NCBI GenBank assembly: GCA_963921425.1
Contig: OY992832.1
Coordinates: forward strand, 15,536,835 to 15,600,834
Origin: Dryas octopetala
Taxonomy: Eukaryota > Streptophyta > Magnoliopsida > Rosales > Rosaceae
DNA: 64,000 bases
Direction of reading: 5' to 3'
How positions within the stretch are numbered: the first letter of the stretch is position 1; every line of letters begins with the position of its first letter. Under the pieces are notes generated by a model. That model was not told the origin of the DNA. It was given only the letters and a program-made list of their open reading frames with translations, and did no database searches. Of this stretch, positions 62,590 to 64,000 are shown piece after piece. A program made the translations under genes and the position numbers.

Positions 62590-63000
62590 TGTATTTGCAT
62601 GTAACAGGCATTATATAGCTCAGAACAATATATCAGTTTTAGCTTACGAAGTTTATAGATGCATGCTAACCAAGCTGCCACATATCTGTCAACCACTGCA
62701 GAAACTACTAACATTTAAGGCCAACTGTAATCAGAGCTTCTATACCAAATAAAATTTAGATCTTTAATTTTTATTTATGAGAGTTAAAAGTTAAGGTACA
62801 AAGATGTATATGGAAAAAAGGCTCATTTATTACTGATGAAGCATAATCTTACAACATAACAGTGCTATCACTCTACAGATGATATCCTAGCTGACCGAGA
62901 AAAAACACATTAGAAGACTATTAAGGAATACAAATAACAGTAGAAGACTATTAAGGAAGAGGTTCCATACAAGACCAAGAAACACATTGATTAGCTACAG
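62590..63000. other. Convergent intergenic spacer
   Basis: 3' flanks of the C2H2-like gene (+) and the GRAS gene (-). Nothing else is visible. Confidence 0.5.
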
Positions 63001-63004
63001 GGCT

Positions 63005-64000
63005 TTATCTCCATGCACAAGAGGCAACAAGAGCTTGATTCATCCAGCCGAGATATAAAGCACCGTCCCTCTCTTCAAGCGTATACTTCTCAGAATAGCT
63101 CTGCAGTAGACTCTTGATAGTGCCATTTATTAAGGAGCTAAGTGGATAAGGTGAAAACCCAGCCATAATGAACCGTGACCTCCACTTACTGAGAAGCTCA
63201 TGGCGTTCTACTCTTTCCACACCTTCACAAGCTATAATGTTAACAATTTCTCGTGCCAGACAATGCTGCTCAACATTGATCCGCTCCCTGTGTTCCCTTG
63301 GCAGAACCACATCAATTGAATTAAAAACAGCCCCATAATAGCTCAGTGTCTCAGCAAAACGGGGAAAGAAAGGGGCTGTATTGGTGTTCGATTCTTGTTC
63401 AACAAGAGTCACTACCTTGGGAGACAAGCTCTTAACCAGCCTCAGCAGCCGGTCCCTATGATTTTGAGTACTCACACTCTCATCTGGCATGTGGTGCAGC
63501 ACAAGGGCAAAATTCACTGCAATCGCCTCACCAGGTTGAACTCCAAGGTCCTCAAGCTGGACCTCAGAAGCAGACATTCCAGCAGCATGGAACTCAAAGG
63601 GTACCTTACATGACTCTGCAAGCCTCGACAACCTCTGCCCCACAAGACCAAGCCCCCCTCCACGTGCATAAGCTGATGTGGAATCGTCTATGCCTGTGAT
63701 CCTAATCTGTGGGGGTCCTCCAGGCCGAGTAGCTAAAGCCTGGATTAAGGTGATCCACTGGCTACCTTGAGCAATCTGAAAATCAATTATATGAACTCTA
63801 CTTTCATCCTTTGTGGCTTCTGCAATCGCCCCATTGGCTGACATATACCCAAACTTGAAGTATGGGCATATTTCATAAAGCATGTGCATGTATGAGAGGA
63901 GCTCAGCACTGGCAGGCTCTTTGCATCTTAAGGCTTTATAGATAGAACTTCCTGAAGAGGCTAGCCTTGCAACTAGACCTTCCAACATGTAAGCTCCTAA
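63005..64000 (-). CDS. GRAS transcription factor, PAT1 branch (partial)
   Basis: The C-terminal 331 residues of a GRAS protein. The frame is open to the window edge (LGAYMLEGLVARL...), so the N-terminus lies beyond 64000. Canonical blocks appear in order: end of LHRI, VHIIDF, LHRII (AVNFALVLHHMPDESV), PFYRE-like (PFFPRFAETLSYYGAVFNSID) and SAW (WRSRFIMAGFSPYPL, ending LGWMNQALVASCAWR). The wording FKFGYMSANGAIAEA and RITGIDDSTSAYARGGGL is typical of the PAT1/SCL13/SCL21/CIGR branch, nuclear or cytoplasmic regulators in phytochrome and elicitor signalling. I cannot separate SCL13 from SCL21 or PAT1 without the N-terminus. There is no intron in the visible part, as is usual for GRAS genes. Confidence 0.93.
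   Translation of the reverse strand, partial: LGAYMLEGLVARLASSGSSIYKALRCKEPASAELLSYMHMLYEICPYFKFGYMSANGAIAEATKDESRVHIIDFQIAQGSQWITLIQALATRPGGPPQIRITGIDDSTSAYARGGGLGLVGQRLSRLAESCKVPFEFHAAGMSASEVQLEDLGVQPGEAIAVNFALVLHHMPDESVSTQNHRDRLLRLVKSLSPKVVTLVEQESNTNTAPFFPRFAETLSYYGAVFNSIDVVLPREHRERINVEQHCLAREIVNIIACEGVERVERHELLSKWRSRFIMAGFSPYPLSSLINGTIKSLLQSYSEKYTLEERDGALYLGWMNQALVASCAWR

Overview
The window is nuclear DNA of a flowering plant, most likely a rosid eudicot (my inference). Genes are interrupted by canonical GT-AG introns, intergenic DNA is AT-rich and full of small DNA transposons, and every protein I recognise belongs to a land-plant family. No bacterial or viral genes, tRNA/rRNA genes or CRISPR arrays are visible.

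Layout: 1-6400 is gene-free, with microsatellites and decayed repeats. 7599-8870 (+) is a C2-domain protein. 9736-14421 (-) is TORNADO1 (LRR-Roc-COR, 1382 aa). 17052-19449 (-) is a two-RRM hnRNP-like protein whose last coding exon is only 14 nt. 25916-27970 (-) is an LRR receptor pseudokinase with an apparent 1-nt frameshift near its N-terminus. 30385-31477 (-) is a WNK11-type kinase. 32-43.7 kb is a transposon-rich block. 46205-48812 (+) is a FRIGIDA-like protein, 53820-58940 (+) is WRKY20, 60890-62587 (+) is a member of the At5g54630/At4g27240 C2H2-like family that has lost its zinc finger, and 63005-64000 (-) is the 3' part of a PAT1-branch GRAS factor that runs off the right edge. From memory, the order C2, TRN1, RRM, WNK11 matches Arabidopsis At5g55530-At5g55560, and WRKY20 is next to an RRM paralogue at At4g26640/At4g26650. 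The window therefore looks like an ancestral block that fractionated after duplication in Arabidopsis.

The most unusual object is a complete CACTA (En/Spm-type) element at 37525-43422. It has 28-bp terminal inverted repeats with one mismatch, a perfect 3-bp target duplication (ata) and subterminal arrays of a tgatatc-type motif. Instead of a transposase it carries, on the minus strand, nine intron-separated exons plus a 5'UTR exon of a phosphatidylinositol synthase (PIS) gene. All nine exons stay in frame and keep the CDP-alcohol phosphotransferase motif, but the final exon is missing. This is a gene-capturing (Pack-CACTA-like) element. It appears to sit inside an older hAT-like element that also received a second hAT insertion with a perfect 8-bp duplication.

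Other well-delimited mobile elements are a 670-bp foldback MULE-type element with a perfect 9-bp target duplication between TRN1 and the RRM gene, and a GC-rich 482-bp hAT MITE nested in another foldback element. All exon coordinates were worked out by hand from splice consensus, reading frame and family resemblance. No alignment or expression data were available.
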